Of a DNA stretch of 64,000 nt, positions 1 through 8,418 are shown one piece after another. How positions within the stretch are numbered: the stretch's first letter is position 1; the number at the start of each line of letters is the position of its first letter. The DNA is taken from the NCBI GenBank assembly GCA_019187225.1, contig JABAQQ010000014.1, positions 186,001-250,000 of the forward strand, written 5' to 3'. The DNA comes from Saprospiraceae bacterium. GTDB taxonomy: Bacteria > Bacteroidota > Bacteroidia > Chitinophagales > Saprospiraceae. The notes below the pieces were generated by a model. The model was not told the origin of the DNA. It ran no database searches and worked only from the letters and a program-made list of their open reading frames with translations. Position numbers and translations under genes: made by a program.

Positions 1-92
1 TCTATTAAAACCTTTTCTGGATATCTTCTAAACAACCTGCTCCCAGCAACAAGCCCTCCCCCTGCGTGTTTCATCCCCAAAAGACCAATAAC

Positions 93-381
93 ATGCTCTC
101 CCAACCCTCGGAAGCCCGGATACGGGCTTTCATTAATTCCGAAAAAGAACGCCCGTTCAGTTATCCGGAAGTCGGGCAAACCCGGCAGACTGCACCTGTC
201 GTCGGCTACGACAACGATCTGAATACCATAAGAAGGCACCGTGCATTACGTCATTAAGGCCTTTTCCAGACCCCGCTTCTGGATGGCGCGGCTGGGTTAT
301 CCGTTGGCTCGCTGGTACCAGAAGAAGTTTGTGCGCGATTCCAAACGATCCACGTTGTCATTGTTACTCAGCAACGGCTAA
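93..381 (+). pseudogene. DUF1990 family protein, internally deleted remnant
   Basis: Two pieces of one DUF1990-family protein are readable in different frames. The first piece (ATG at 93) gives an N-terminus like the family's, with PFSYPEVGQTR followed by a GYDNDLNTIRR segment. The second, from about 241 to a stop at 379-381, gives the family's C-terminus (VHYVIKAFSRP, then ARLGYPLARWYQKKF). The central stretch of roughly 100 residues that normally joins them is missing and the frame changes at the joint near 230-243. The family has no firmly assigned biochemical role. The assignment is from remembered family motifs, not from a database search. Confidence 0.7.
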
Positions 382-522
382 GAGCATGTTGAAAACAATC
401 ATACCCATCATCACCTGGTTCCAATATCCCGAACATGAAACTATGGCACGGTACACTGAACGCTGCCGGGTTTGGGTGGATGGTTTTACACGGTTGGAAA
501 TCCGCTTTGATTTAAAAACAAT
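382..522. other. intergenic stretch with no recognisable gene
   Basis: Between the DUF1990 remnant and the 3' end of the DAHP synthase gene. Short open frames are present but none resembles a known protein, and no clear terminator hairpin for the minus-strand operon was found. Confidence 0.5.
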
Positions 523-1599
523 TCAATCCCGATGCGGCACTACCGCAACGCCATGCATCACCTCCTGCTGGTGCGCAATACTCTCCTGGTGCACCGCCGA
601 CAGGAATTTTTCGATAAATTCGTCGTTCAGCCCGCGTTCGCGCCCCTGCGCGAAGCCTTTTTCCAAAATCTCATTCCAGCGCACGGTCTGCAAAATTGAG
701 ATGTTGTTGCGCAGTTTATAGCGCCCGATGTCCTCGGCCACGCGCATGCGACGGGCGAGCAGGTTGAGCAATTCGAGGTCAATTTCGTCAATCTTGTGGC
801 GCAGGTTTTCGATGTTTTCCAAAAATTCGGCGTTGTCCGTCGTTTCGCGGCGCACGATCAGGCGGTCCACCAACTCGCTGTAAATGAAGGGCGTAATTTG
901 TTGTTTGGCGTCGCTCCAGGCAGTGTCGGGCGTGGGATGCACTTCGGTCATCAGTCCATCGTAGTTGAGGTCGAGCGCCTGTTGCGCCACTTCGAGCAGG
1001 TCTTCGCGGTTGCCGCAGATATGTGAGTTGTCGCAGATCAGCGGCAGATCGGGCATGCGGCGACTCAACTCGATGGGAATTTCCCAGTAAGGCGCGTTGC
1101 GGAATTTCGATTTCGCGTAGGCTGAAAAGCCGCGGTGAATTGCGCCGATCTGCGTCACGCCGGCATTCCGCACCCGTTCGATCGCTCCTATCCAGAGGTC
1201 GAGATCGGGATTGACAGGATTTTTCACCAGTACCGGAACATCCACGCCACGCAAGGCGTCGGCAATTTCCTGCACCGAAAAGGGGTTGACGGTAGAGCGG
1301 GCGCCGATCCATAGCACATCCACGCCGTGTTTCAGGGCTTCATAGACTTGATTGCCGGTAGCGACTTCGATGGTTGTGCGCAGGCCGGTCTCCTGCTTCA
1401 CGCGGCGCAGCCAGGGCAGCGCCACTGCGCCGTTGCCTTCGAAAGCGCCGGGTCGGGTACGCGGTTTCCACACGCCGGCGCGGAAAAGGTCAATACCCAA
1501 ACCGGCCAGGCCGTGGGCGGTATCCAAAACTTGTTCTTCAGTCTCCGCCGAGCAGGGGCCGGCGATAAGAAACGGGCGGGAGTTTGTTTTTCTAAACAT
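523..1599 (-). CDS. bifunctional 3-deoxy-7-phosphoheptulonate synthase / chorismate mutase
   Basis: A 358-residue protein. Residues about 1-260 are a type I-beta DAHP synthase (IAGPCSAE near the start, FRAGVWKPRTRPGAFEG, GARSTVNPF, VKNPVNPD, ICDNSHICG), which condenses PEP and erythrose-4-phosphate at the entry of the shikimate pathway. Residues about 265-350 form a helical AroQ-type chorismate mutase (IENLRHKIDEIDLELLNLLARR, then RWNEIL). This synthase-then-mutase fusion is characteristic of Bacteroidota, where the mutase domain can also mediate allosteric inhibition. It is the last gene of a minus-strand operon, 113 bp downstream of tyrA; that gap holds two 7-bp tandem repeats. Confidence 0.93.
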   Translation of the reverse strand: MFRKTNSRPFLIAGPCSAETEEQVLDTAHGLAGLGIDLFRAGVWKPRTRPGAFEGNGAVALPWLRRVKQETGLRTTIEVATGNQVYEALKHGVDVLWIGARSTVNPFSVQEIADALRGVDVPVLVKNPVNPDLDLWIGAIERVRNAGVTQIGAIHRGFSAYAKSKFRNAPYWEIPIELSRRMPDLPLICDNSHICGNREDLLEVAQQALDLNYDGLMTEVHPTPDTAWSDAKQQITPFIYSELVDRLIVRRETTDNAEFLENIENLRHKIDEIDLELLNLLARRMRVAEDIGRYKLRNNISILQTVRWNEILEKGFAQGRERGLNDEFIEKFLSAVHQESIAHQQEVMHGVAVVPHRD

Positions 1600-1610
1600 G
1601 AGATTGTAAC

Positions 1611-1631
1611 GATGAATGATGAACGATGAAT
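1611..1631. repeat. heptanucleotide tandem repeat, unit GATGAAY, 3 copies
   Basis: Three perfectly spaced 7-bp units (GATGAAT, GATGAAC, GATGAAT) lie just upstream of the DAHP synthase start. This is one of many period-7 arrays in the window. Confidence 0.7.
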
Positions 1632-1683
1632 GGTTGTCTATGGATTTGGTTATTTGTTTATCCTGGAATTGGAGGATGCCATT

Positions 1684-1711
1684 CCGAAATCCGAAATCCG
1701 AAATTTAAAAT
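1684..1711. repeat. heptanucleotide tandem repeat, unit CCGAAAT, 3 copies plus one degenerate
   Basis: Three identical 7-bp units and a fourth degenerate one end two bases from the tyrA stop codon (minus strand). It shares the period, but not the sequence, of the array at 1611-1631. Confidence 0.75.
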
Positions 1712-1712
1712 C

Positions 1713-2561
1713 TTACTTCGGGTCAATGATCCTGCGGATGTCGTTCGCATGCCGGATGAGTTCCTCAAACTTTCCGAAATCCTTCTTGATCAACAAAGTG
1801 CGAAAGCGGCTGACTGTATTGATGAACTCGTCGAGCACATCGAGCACATTGTCGCGGTTTTGCCGGAAAATAGGGATCCAGGTTTCCGGGCTGCTTTTGG
1901 CGAGGCGAACGGTGCTTTGAAAACCGCCGCTCGCCAGTTCGAATATCCGGTCTTCGTCTTTCTCTTTTTCCAACACCGTGAGCGCCAGTGCGAAGGACGC
2001 GATGTGCGATATATGGCTCACATAAGCCACGTGCAGGTCGTGGTCATTGCCGCCGAGGGTCGTGATGCGCATGCCGAGTGCGGCATAGAGTTGGTGGCAA
2101 ATACCGAGCGCATCGGGAGCGCTTTTTTCGATGTCGGTAAAAACGCAGCACTTTCCGGCAAACAGTCCGGGTATCGCTGCCTCCGGCCCGGAATATTCCG
2201 TGCCGGCCATCGGGTGCGTCGCCACAAAACGGGCGCGGTTCGGATGGTTTTCCACAGCTGCCAGAATGGGTGTTTTGGTAGAGCCAACATCGAGCACAAC
2301 TTTTTCATTGTCAATTATATTTAAGATGTGCGGCAATAATTTTGTCAAGCTGTCCACAGGGGTTGCAACGACGATAATCCGGCTTTTTTGCACGGCCTCT
2401 TCCAAGGGTCGCACTTCGTCCACGAGGCCGAGTTCGACGGCGCGGGCTGCGTGCGCAGGGTTGTTGTCCACGCCGATGACCCGCGCGGAGAAGCCGCTCT
2501 CCCTGAGTCCGATGGCGATAGAACCGCCGATAAGTCCGGGGCCGATAATGGTGACGATCAT
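1713..2561 (-). CDS. tyrA: prephenate dehydrogenase
   Basis: A 282-residue NAD(P)-dependent dehydrogenase that oxidatively decarboxylates prephenate to 4-hydroxyphenylpyruvate in tyrosine synthesis. The protein opens with the Rossmann dinucleotide-binding motif IIGPGLIGGS. Further family segments are VVATPVDS, VLDVGSTK and FVATHPMAGTE. The ATG at 2561 was chosen because it begins just before the Rossmann motif and overlaps the upstream aminotransferase stop in an ATGA arrangement; the open frame extends 70 codons further upstream inside the aminotransferase gene, which is not credible. Translational coupling with the aminotransferase is likely. Confidence 0.93.
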   Translation of the reverse strand: MIVTIIGPGLIGGSIAIGLRESGFSARVIGVDNNPAHAARAVELGLVDEVRPLEEAVQKSRIIVVATPVDSLTKLLPHILNIIDNEKVVLDVGSTKTPILAAVENHPNRARFVATHPMAGTEYSGPEAAIPGLFAGKCCVFTDIEKSAPDALGICHQLYAALGMRITTLGGNDHDLHVAYVSHISHIASFALALTVLEKEKDEDRIFELASGGFQSTVRLAKSSPETWIPIFRQNRDNVLDVLDEFINTVSRFRTLLIKKDFGKFEELIRHANDIRRIIDPK

Positions 2562-3739
2562 GGATTGGTTGTTGGTTGTTGGATAATAGAGGAAGAAATT
2601 CTTGAGTTTGCGTCTTGCAGTATTCCTACCGGACTGCACAATGAAATCCGCACATACCGATCGCCATTTGATCCGAAAATACTGCCGGGTGTAAGGAATA
2701 CATTTTTGCCGTGGAGCAGTTCGTCGCTCAGTTCGAAGCCGTCGCGGTAGCGATCGGGAATTTTTGCCCACACGAACATGCCCTGTTGCCGGCGGTCAAA
2801 TGCACAACCGAGGCTTTCCAATATTTCAAACGCCGCAAGTTGCCGCTCACGGTAGATAGAATTCAGATCGGTATACCAGCTTTCCGGTAGTCGAAGCGCC
2901 TGAACGGCGGCTTGCTGCACCGGCAGAAATTGTCCCGAATCCATGTTGCTTTTAAATCTCAGAACAGCTCTCAGGTAATCCGCGTGACCGGCTACCATGC
3001 CCACGCGCCAACCGGCCATGTTGTGCGATTTGGAAAGCGAGTTCAGTTCGAGCACGACTTCCTGAGCCCCCTTTGCATCGAGGATACTGCGCGGCGTATC
3101 GTTCAGGATAAAACTATAAGGATTGTCGTTGACAATGAGGATGTTGTGGCGTTTTCCAAAATCTACGAGCCGCTGAAAATCCGCCGCCGAACCTGGCGCC
3201 CCTGTTGGCATATGCGGATAGTTGGCCCACAGGACTTTTACCCGCGGCAGGGCGTTTTTTTCCAGGCTGTCCCAATCGGGCAACCAGCCGTTTGCTGCGT
3301 TCAGGTCGTAATATTGAACCTCCGCTCCGGCGAGCAACGAAGCCGCCCGGTAGGTCGGATAGCCCGGGTTTGGGACGAGCGCCACGTCGCCGGGTTCGAG
3401 AAATGCCATAGCGATGTGGACGATGCCCTCTTTCGAGCCGATGAGCGGAAGCACCTCGTTATCGGAATTTAAAGAGACACCGTAGAAGCGGGCGTACCAT
3501 TCCGCCCACGCCTCGCGCAGGGCCGGAATACCGGTGTAGGATTGATAACCGTGCGCTTTCAGATTGTCGGCACCTCCCTGGAGCGCTTCGGTGACCGAAG
3601 GATGCGGCGGCAGATCGGGCGAGCCGATGCCGAGGTTGAGCACGGGTTTGCCCTGGCGCTGCATCTGCGCGATTTCGCGGAGTTTTCCGGCGAAGTAGTA
3701 TTCCGAGACAAGTTCGAGGCGTTGAGCGGATTTTACCAT
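2558..3739 (-). CDS. PLP-dependent class I/II aminotransferase (aromatic amino acid operon)
   Basis: A fold-type I aminotransferase of 393 residues. Seen are NLGIGSPDLPP, GYQSYTGIPALREA, PNPGYPTY, the substrate-side NDNPYSF, and SLSKSHNMAGWRVG carrying the PLP lysine. In this operon it probably transaminates phenylpyruvate or hydroxyphenylpyruvate; an LL-diaminopimelate-type activity is an alternative. The ATG at 3739 is preferred over the TTG five codons upstream because that TTG lies inside a terminator-like hairpin. The last dozen residues (IIQQPTTNP) are encoded by a 7-bp repeat just before tyrA. No pheA prephenate dehydratase is present nearby. Confidence 0.88.
   Translation of the reverse strand: MVKSAQRLELVSEYYFAGKLREIAQMQRQGKPVLNLGIGSPDLPPHPSVTEALQGGADNLKAHGYQSYTGIPALREAWAEWYARFYGVSLNSDNEVLPLIGSKEGIVHIAMAFLEPGDVALVPNPGYPTYRAASLLAGAEVQYYDLNAANGWLPDWDSLEKNALPRVKVLWANYPHMPTGAPGSAADFQRLVDFGKRHNILIVNDNPYSFILNDTPRSILDAKGAQEVVLELNSLSKSHNMAGWRVGMVAGHADYLRAVLRFKSNMDSGQFLPVQQAAVQALRLPESWYTDLNSIYRERQLAAFEILESLGCAFDRRQQGMFVWAKIPDRYRDGFELSDELLHGKNVFLTPGSIFGSNGDRYVRISLCSPVGILQDANSRISSSIIQQPTTNP
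2562..2582. repeat. heptanucleotide tandem repeat at the aminotransferase/tyrA junction
   Basis: Three 7-bp units (GGATTGG, TTGTTGG, TTGTTGG) encode the C-terminal tail of the aminotransferase on the minus strand and end one base from the tyrA ATG, so the array also occupies the ribosome landing region of tyrA. Confidence 0.65.
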
Positions 3740-3752
3740 GATCGTCAAAATC

Positions 3753-3788
3753 AAAAAGGGAGTTCCCGGTGTCAGGAACTCCCTTTTT
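3753..3788 (-). terminator. terminator-like hairpin in the leader of the aromatic operon (possible attenuator)
   Basis: A perfect 14-bp stem (left arm 3753-3766, right arm 3775-3788, 8-nt loop) with T-runs at the end lies 13 bases upstream of the aminotransferase ATG, downstream of a promoter-like -7 box at 3928-3935. A strong terminator between promoter and first gene suggests attenuation. It is symmetric and could also act on plus-strand transcripts. No short leader peptide rich in Phe or Tyr codons was found. Confidence 0.6.
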
Positions 3789-3927
3789 GCTGCTGGTTTT
3801 CAATTTTTTAGATTTGAGCGAGCATGCATCGGCAATTCCTTTTTTCATTCCTGAAAAAGAAATAATAAAAGTAATAGCCGAAACAGGATGTGCTCTTGCT
3901 CATTTGTACTGTTGTACTGTTACGGTG

Positions 3928-3958
3928 CAAACGTAAGGGGTAAATCTGGACTTTGCAA
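3928..3958 (-). promoter_or_regulatory. Bacteroidetes-type promoter for the aromatic amino acid operon
   Basis: On the minus strand TACGTTTG (3928-3935) matches the TAnnTTTG -7 consensus, with a TTG-containing -33-like element at 3951-3958 about 15-20 bases upstream. It would start a leader of roughly 180 nt that contains the hairpin at 3753-3788. Confidence 0.55.
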
Positions 3959-3959
3959 G

Positions 3960-4180
3960 TGTTGCACCAATTTTTTCCTAAATTGTCGAAAGTGAAAAAT
4001 ATTCAAAAGCGAGCTAAGGGCGCAGTACTTATATCAGGCATTTCAAATAAAATTCAACACTATATTCTTTTCAGGTAAATTGTTCTAAAAATTTATACGG
4101 TTAAAATTTGGAGATTTCGTTATTTTTTTTTTATTTTGTGCTGCTTTCCTATTTTTTTATAACTAAACCATATCCAAGCC
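3960..4180. other. AT-rich intergenic region
   Basis: Divergent intergenic region between the aromatic operon and the Cys-rich lipoprotein gene. It is clearly richer in A+T than its surroundings. A TATTTTG near 4132 is one base short of the -7 consensus and may serve the plus-strand gene. No RNA gene or repeat was recognised. Confidence 0.4.
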
Positions 4181-4885
4181 ATGAAAGCGATCAAAATTAT
4201 TGTATTTGTTTTGTTAGTATTGAACATGGTTGCACCCATTTTCCAGTCATGCATCAAGGATACTCCAAAAACCGACAATCAAGTCCCACCGACTTTGGAA
4301 CAATTGGTGAACACGTACAACACCGGCGTTACGTTGGAACATGAAAAAGCGATTCTGCTGGAAGGAGATATGACGATAATGACATTGCCGTCAAAAGAAG
4401 TGCTTTTTTTCCTGAAAAGGGGCACGCAATCTTCTTATGATATTTTCCTGGGACAAGGCACAGAACTTAGTTCAGCAGTGCAAAAAGAGTTGGGCAAGGT
4501 AAAAGTGGCGTATCTGAGAGAGGCAATGGCAGTACAGACAGAAGATGGAAACATCTATACTTTTACTATCGGTGAAAGAAAAGGACACGAAGTTATTCAG
4601 AAATTATCGCCCGCTTGGACAGGCAAAGGCTACGGCTTGGCCTATTCATATAACGGGAACTTGAGCCCGAAAGATTTTAAAGGTTTATCTTCAACTAATG
4701 AGATTAGAGCATCTACCTGCAAATGCAGACGACAAGAGCCCAATACTGATTGGAGTGATTGCGATTCAGGCGGGGAAGGTGCCTCCAGTTGTTCAATAGG
4801 AGCTTCCGGCACTGATCCCGGATGCTCCGTCAGCTGCGCATCAAATTCTTATTCTACCTACTACGCCTGTTGTCAAAACGGATAA
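4181..4885 (+). CDS. predicted lipoprotein with Cys-rich C-terminus, function unknown
   Basis: A 234-residue protein not recognised as a named family. Residues 1-25 form a lipoprotein signal (hydrophobic VFVLLVLNMVAPIF followed by QSC), so export and lipid anchoring are likely. Residues about 30-175 are a soluble region without recognised motifs. The last 55 residues carry eight cysteines (STCKCRR, DWSDCDSGG, SSCSIG, PGCSVSCAS, YYACC), suggesting a disulfide-rich or metal-binding knob. Base composition is lower in G+C than the flanking genes, compatible with transfer. It is convergent with the C25 protease gene 30 bp downstream. Confidence 0.75.
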   Translation: MKAIKIIVFVLLVLNMVAPIFQSCIKDTPKTDNQVPPTLEQLVNTYNTGVTLEHEKAILLEGDMTIMTLPSKEVLFFLKRGTQSSYDIFLGQGTELSSAVQKELGKVKVAYLREAMAVQTEDGNIYTFTIGERKGHEVIQKLSPAWTGKGYGLAYSYNGNLSPKDFKGLSSTNEIRASTCKCRRQEPNTDWSDCDSGGEGASSCSIGASGTDPGCSVSCASNSYSTYYACCQNG

Positions 4886-4914
4886 GTGCTTTTTATTGCC
4901 GAGCCCTCCCATTT

Positions 4915-7900
4915 TCATTGTTTCACCACTTTCACCACCTTTTGCCCTGCTTTTTCCGTATTCACCTGGATAAAATATATACCGGAGGTGAAGCTGCTCA
5001 TATCAAACGGTTGAGTATGCCCCCCCGCCGGCAGGCGCGTTTCCGATTGCCAGGTATACACTTTATGTCCCAAACAATCGAAAATTTCGATTCCGACGAA
5101 TTGTTCTTCCGACATATCTACCGATAGCCGGAGCTGGCCTGAAGCGGGATTGGGCGAAATATTCACATCAAAGACATCTTTCTCCGGCACATCCGTTCCG
5201 ACCACGATTTCGTGCGGCGGAAGCAATATTTCATCTATCCAGGCGCGGTCTTGTCCTTCCGTTACGAATTCATCTTTTTCATAACTCCAGGTAAAGGTGT
5301 GATAGCCTGGCGTGACGGGATAGGAGACCACAGTCCAGGGAAGGTTGCCGCTCCAGCGTTCCAATTCCACGCCATCCATGGCGAAGCGCAGGAAATCGAA
5401 TTCCTGTTCGCAGTTGACTTTTCGGGCAAACGAAATATTGCCTTCATCGGATACAAGGAGCGTTATTTCCATCACCGATTGCTGGTTGTGGCTGATGTTG
5501 CCGGAGCGCGAACAGTACAAACCGGAGTAAGCGCCGGCCGAGGAAATCGCCCAGGGTTTGTTGCCACCCATCGTCCAGGGGAACATATTGAAGTCGTGGG
5601 TCTCAAATGTCTCCATGATCGGATTGATGATATGGGTGCCGAAGTCGGCTTCCTTGCCATAGTTGCCCGCGACCAGTTGATAGTGAAAATCAGCGGGGAC
5701 GACCTGCGGTGCATCGGAGGCGACAGTCACCTGAAACACAGCATCTTGCGAGCCATTTGAAGCGGAAATCGCGCCCAGCGAAGCCGGGTCGGATATGGTC
5801 AGCCACGGCGAATCGGTCGTCAGAATACCTTGCGCGTCAGGGCTGGGGCTGTGGCCATTATTGATATTGACAATCGTGATTTTTGCCGTTTCTCCGCTTT
5901 GCAGGTAGCCGTCGCCGTTGCCGTTTTGGGTGTCGTCGAGAACAAAACCGGCGACAGACAACTTTGGCGCGTTCAATTTGACCGGGATCAGCGCATCGAA
6001 ACTCAGCGAGTCATTGTATTCGATATGCAGGTTGAAATACACCGTGTGACCATCTTCCACCTCGTCATTCACCTGGAAAGCATATGCGGCAGGTTTTTCC
6101 ACCGAGGCGCCGGGATCAATGTCGCCGAAATTCTCGGTATTGTCGAGGATGAGCACATTTTCATCTGTTGTGCTCAATGTGGCAGCAGTAGCATTGGCAA
6201 TTTCCACGCCGACGTTCCCCAATTTGAGGTTCAGGTTTACCGTTTCGCCATAATCGGCCTGCTGGTTGTTGTTGCCCGCTGTGTCGTCGAGCGCGACAGT
6301 CTGGTGTACAACGAAAGCGCCTCCGGCTACTGTCACGGGTATGGTTCCCTGATACGGGATGTAATTAAACTGCGAGACAGTGACCGTGAGTTCGCCGACG
6401 TTGCTCAGGGCCGGGAATTCCAGGTTGGCCACGCCGTTTTCCACGGTCGCCACGGCCAGCGTCTGACCTTGCCAGTAAAGGCTTGCCAGTGCGCCTTCCG
6501 CGCCGGAGATGACGCTCAGGCTGGTGGCGCCGACATAAACGCCCGTCTGATGCGAAGCTGTCAGCGTTTGTGGTAATTTTGTACGCGGCACGGTGGATGG
6601 TTCTGCAAAGGGATTCCAGAAATCGGCCATTACTTCGCCGCCCTGGGCATAGGCTGCGATCATCAGCGCATTGCCGTAGGCCAGCATTCCGCCGATACTG
6701 GGGCGCAGCGTCACGCCGTCGGCATCCGCGAGGTATTGGTTCATGCCGTCCTGCCCTTCCATCGGCGGCGACCAGCTCTGATAATCGCTGGAGAAGAATC
6801 CGGCAATGCCGCCCCAGGGTTCGCCGGTGGCGAGGTCGCCGGCGCGTTGCCAGGCTTCGCCCAGGCATTCGCCGTTGGTAAAGTTGCCGGCGCAGCAGGC
6901 AACGGCGATCAGGATGGGATAACGGTGGTAATTGCGAAGGGCGGCTACGGCATCCACGTTGAAGTTGCCGCTGACGAGACCTTGCTCCCAGCCGTGACCC
7001 GTATAGTTGTAGAGGCTCACGCCCCGGTTGTTCATCAGATCCACGAGTTGAGTGTTCGCCGGATTGCCCGCCTGGTCGGCGCTGGCATCGCCGGGTGTGG
7101 GCGAATCGCTGCCATGCGTGCCGTCGTAAAACTCCCAGTATTGTTCATAACCGTCGGCTAAGTGTTTGGATTTCCATTCGTTGCCGTGCTGCCAGTCGGC
7201 CTGGTTGTCGTCGCCGATGCCAGCGCCTTCATTGGAGCAAGAGGCCATGCCGGTGGCACACCAGTTTTCGACAGCATCTGCGAGCGGCGTTTTTTCATAC
7301 TCTAAGTTGCGGTTCACCATGACTTGTAATTGCGCTTCGTTGCTCGCGTGAAGCCGCCCGACGAGGATTTCATTGAAATGGTCGTCGCCCTCCATGTATC
7401 CGAAGCAATTGTCGCAGGAATACAGCGTCCCACCACTGGGCCGCATTTCCGATTGGATGGCGTTTTCGTCGCCCACCAGCAGGAGGTAGGTAATGCCATT
7501 GTTCTGGTAAAAATCCTTTACAAAATTGTAAATAGCCGACGACTCGGAAGAGCCGATTTCCGAAAGGGATACGACGGTGGTGTGGATTCCTATCTGGCGT
7601 TTCCAGGTAACAAGTGGTTCGAGTGCAGGGATCAGTTCATCTTTGGCAATTACGAGCATTTTTTCCGGATCCAATACACTGCGGCTCGACAAACTTCCAT
7701 CGTAGTTCAGGAACGCCTTACGGTACATTTGTTCGAAGGCGGGGCTGCTGCGTCTGTCCGCAGCATTCGCGATCTCATTTTCGCCCGGTAACTCTGTGTT
7801 ATAAACACGCAGGGTGATCCGGGTGTACACGCGCATTACTTTTGTTACGGGATTGTATTGCACCGGGTATATCCAGAGCGCCTGTCCGCGTTTGTCGCGC

Positions 7901-8355
7901 AGAATGAATGCTTTTTGCAAGTCCGCCAATCGGCCGGGGAAAAAAGCGTCTTGCTGGTATATTTCGCCGTATTTATAAGGCAGCGTCGAAGGGTCCACGT
8001 TGCGTTTGATATCGCCTTTGGACGGCGCAACTTCCACGCCGGTAAAATCCTGGTATTCGGTTTCCTGAATCTCGATAGCCATATTGCCAGTCGCAGGGAT
8101 CATAAGTGCCGTGGCAAATTTAGCCAGATCGGGCTTGCCTGCCTGTAACAGTGGCGTCCCTTCGGGAAATGAAATGGTATACGCTTCGCCGGCGGGGGTC
8201 GTTACGGCGTGTTTGTCCGCACCGGTCAGCGACAGACGAAGCACTGTCCCGGTAGATGATTTGGACAAAACGGTGACGCGGGTTTCGTTGGCCACCTGAC
8301 CGATAACACCGGTGAGCGAGAGCAGGGAAAGCAGGAAAGTTATGATGTTCTTCAT
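4915..8355 (-). CDS. gingipain-like C25 family cysteine peptidase with T9SS sorting domain
   Basis: An 1146-residue exported protease. Residues 1-19 are a signal peptide ending VIGQ. Residues to about 225 look like the gingipain pro-region. Residues about 228-600 are the C25 catalytic domain, with His454 in NYTGHGWEQG and Cys487 in AVACCAGNF, aligning with the gingipain His/Cys dyad. CARDB/Ig-like beta domains follow (about 610-960), then a beta-sandwich segment. The last ~80 residues (SPNPASGQL, IFDCLGHKV, GIYFIQV, KVVKVVKQ) are a type A type IX secretion C-terminal domain. Cell-surface or secreted proteolysis is expected; cleavage specificity cannot be read from sequence. Confidence 0.92.
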   Translation of the reverse strand: MKNIITFLLSLLSLTGVIGQVANETRVTVLSKSSTGTVLRLSLTGADKHAVTTPAGEAYTISFPEGTPLLQAGKPDLAKFATALMIPATGNMAIEIQETEYQDFTGVEVAPSKGDIKRNVDPSTLPYKYGEIYQQDAFFPGRLADLQKAFILRDKRGQALWIYPVQYNPVTKVMRVYTRITLRVYNTELPGENEIANAADRRSSPAFEQMYRKAFLNYDGSLSSRSVLDPEKMLVIAKDELIPALEPLVTWKRQIGIHTTVVSLSEIGSSESSAIYNFVKDFYQNNGITYLLLVGDENAIQSEMRPSGGTLYSCDNCFGYMEGDDHFNEILVGRLHASNEAQLQVMVNRNLEYEKTPLADAVENWCATGMASCSNEGAGIGDDNQADWQHGNEWKSKHLADGYEQYWEFYDGTHGSDSPTPGDASADQAGNPANTQLVDLMNNRGVSLYNYTGHGWEQGLVSGNFNVDAVAALRNYHRYPILIAVACCAGNFTNGECLGEAWQRAGDLATGEPWGGIAGFFSSDYQSWSPPMEGQDGMNQYLADADGVTLRPSIGGMLAYGNALMIAAYAQGGEVMADFWNPFAEPSTVPRTKLPQTLTASHQTGVYVGATSLSVISGAEGALASLYWQGQTLAVATVENGVANLEFPALSNVGELTVTVSQFNYIPYQGTIPVTVAGGAFVVHQTVALDDTAGNNNQQADYGETVNLNLKLGNVGVEIANATAATLSTTDENVLILDNTENFGDIDPGASVEKPAAYAFQVNDEVEDGHTVYFNLHIEYNDSLSFDALIPVKLNAPKLSVAGFVLDDTQNGNGDGYLQSGETAKITIVNINNGHSPSPDAQGILTTDSPWLTISDPASLGAISASNGSQDAVFQVTVASDAPQVVPADFHYQLVAGNYGKEADFGTHIINPIMETFETHDFNMFPWTMGGNKPWAISSAGAYSGLYCSRSGNISHNQQSVMEITLLVSDEGNISFARKVNCEQEFDFLRFAMDGVELERWSGNLPWTVVSYPVTPGYHTFTWSYEKDEFVTEGQDRAWIDEILLPPHEIVVGTDVPEKDVFDVNISPNPASGQLRLSVDMSEEQFVGIEIFDCLGHKVYTWQSETRLPAGGHTQPFDMSSFTSGIYFIQVNTEKAGQKVVKVVKQ

Positions 8356-8418
8356 GCCGGAAGTTGTTTGAATGATTGGATTAGAAGAGTTGAGAGGGTT
8401 TAGAGGAGGCCTGTTGGA

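Noticed and set aside
329-721. Plus-strand open frame between the DUF1990 remnant and the DAHP synthase gene
   Set aside because: Its second half is antisense to a clear coding region and the first half overlaps the DUF1990 remnant in another frame.
3459-3848. Leader peptide for attenuation of the aromatic operon
   Set aside because: The frame from 3848 has no run of Phe or Tyr codons before the hairpin and simply runs on into the aminotransferase gene in another frame.
4181-4885. Lanthipeptide precursor for the SpaB_C protein
   Set aside because: At 234 residues with a lipoprotein signal it is not precursor-like, and it is 10 kb from the SpaB_C gene.
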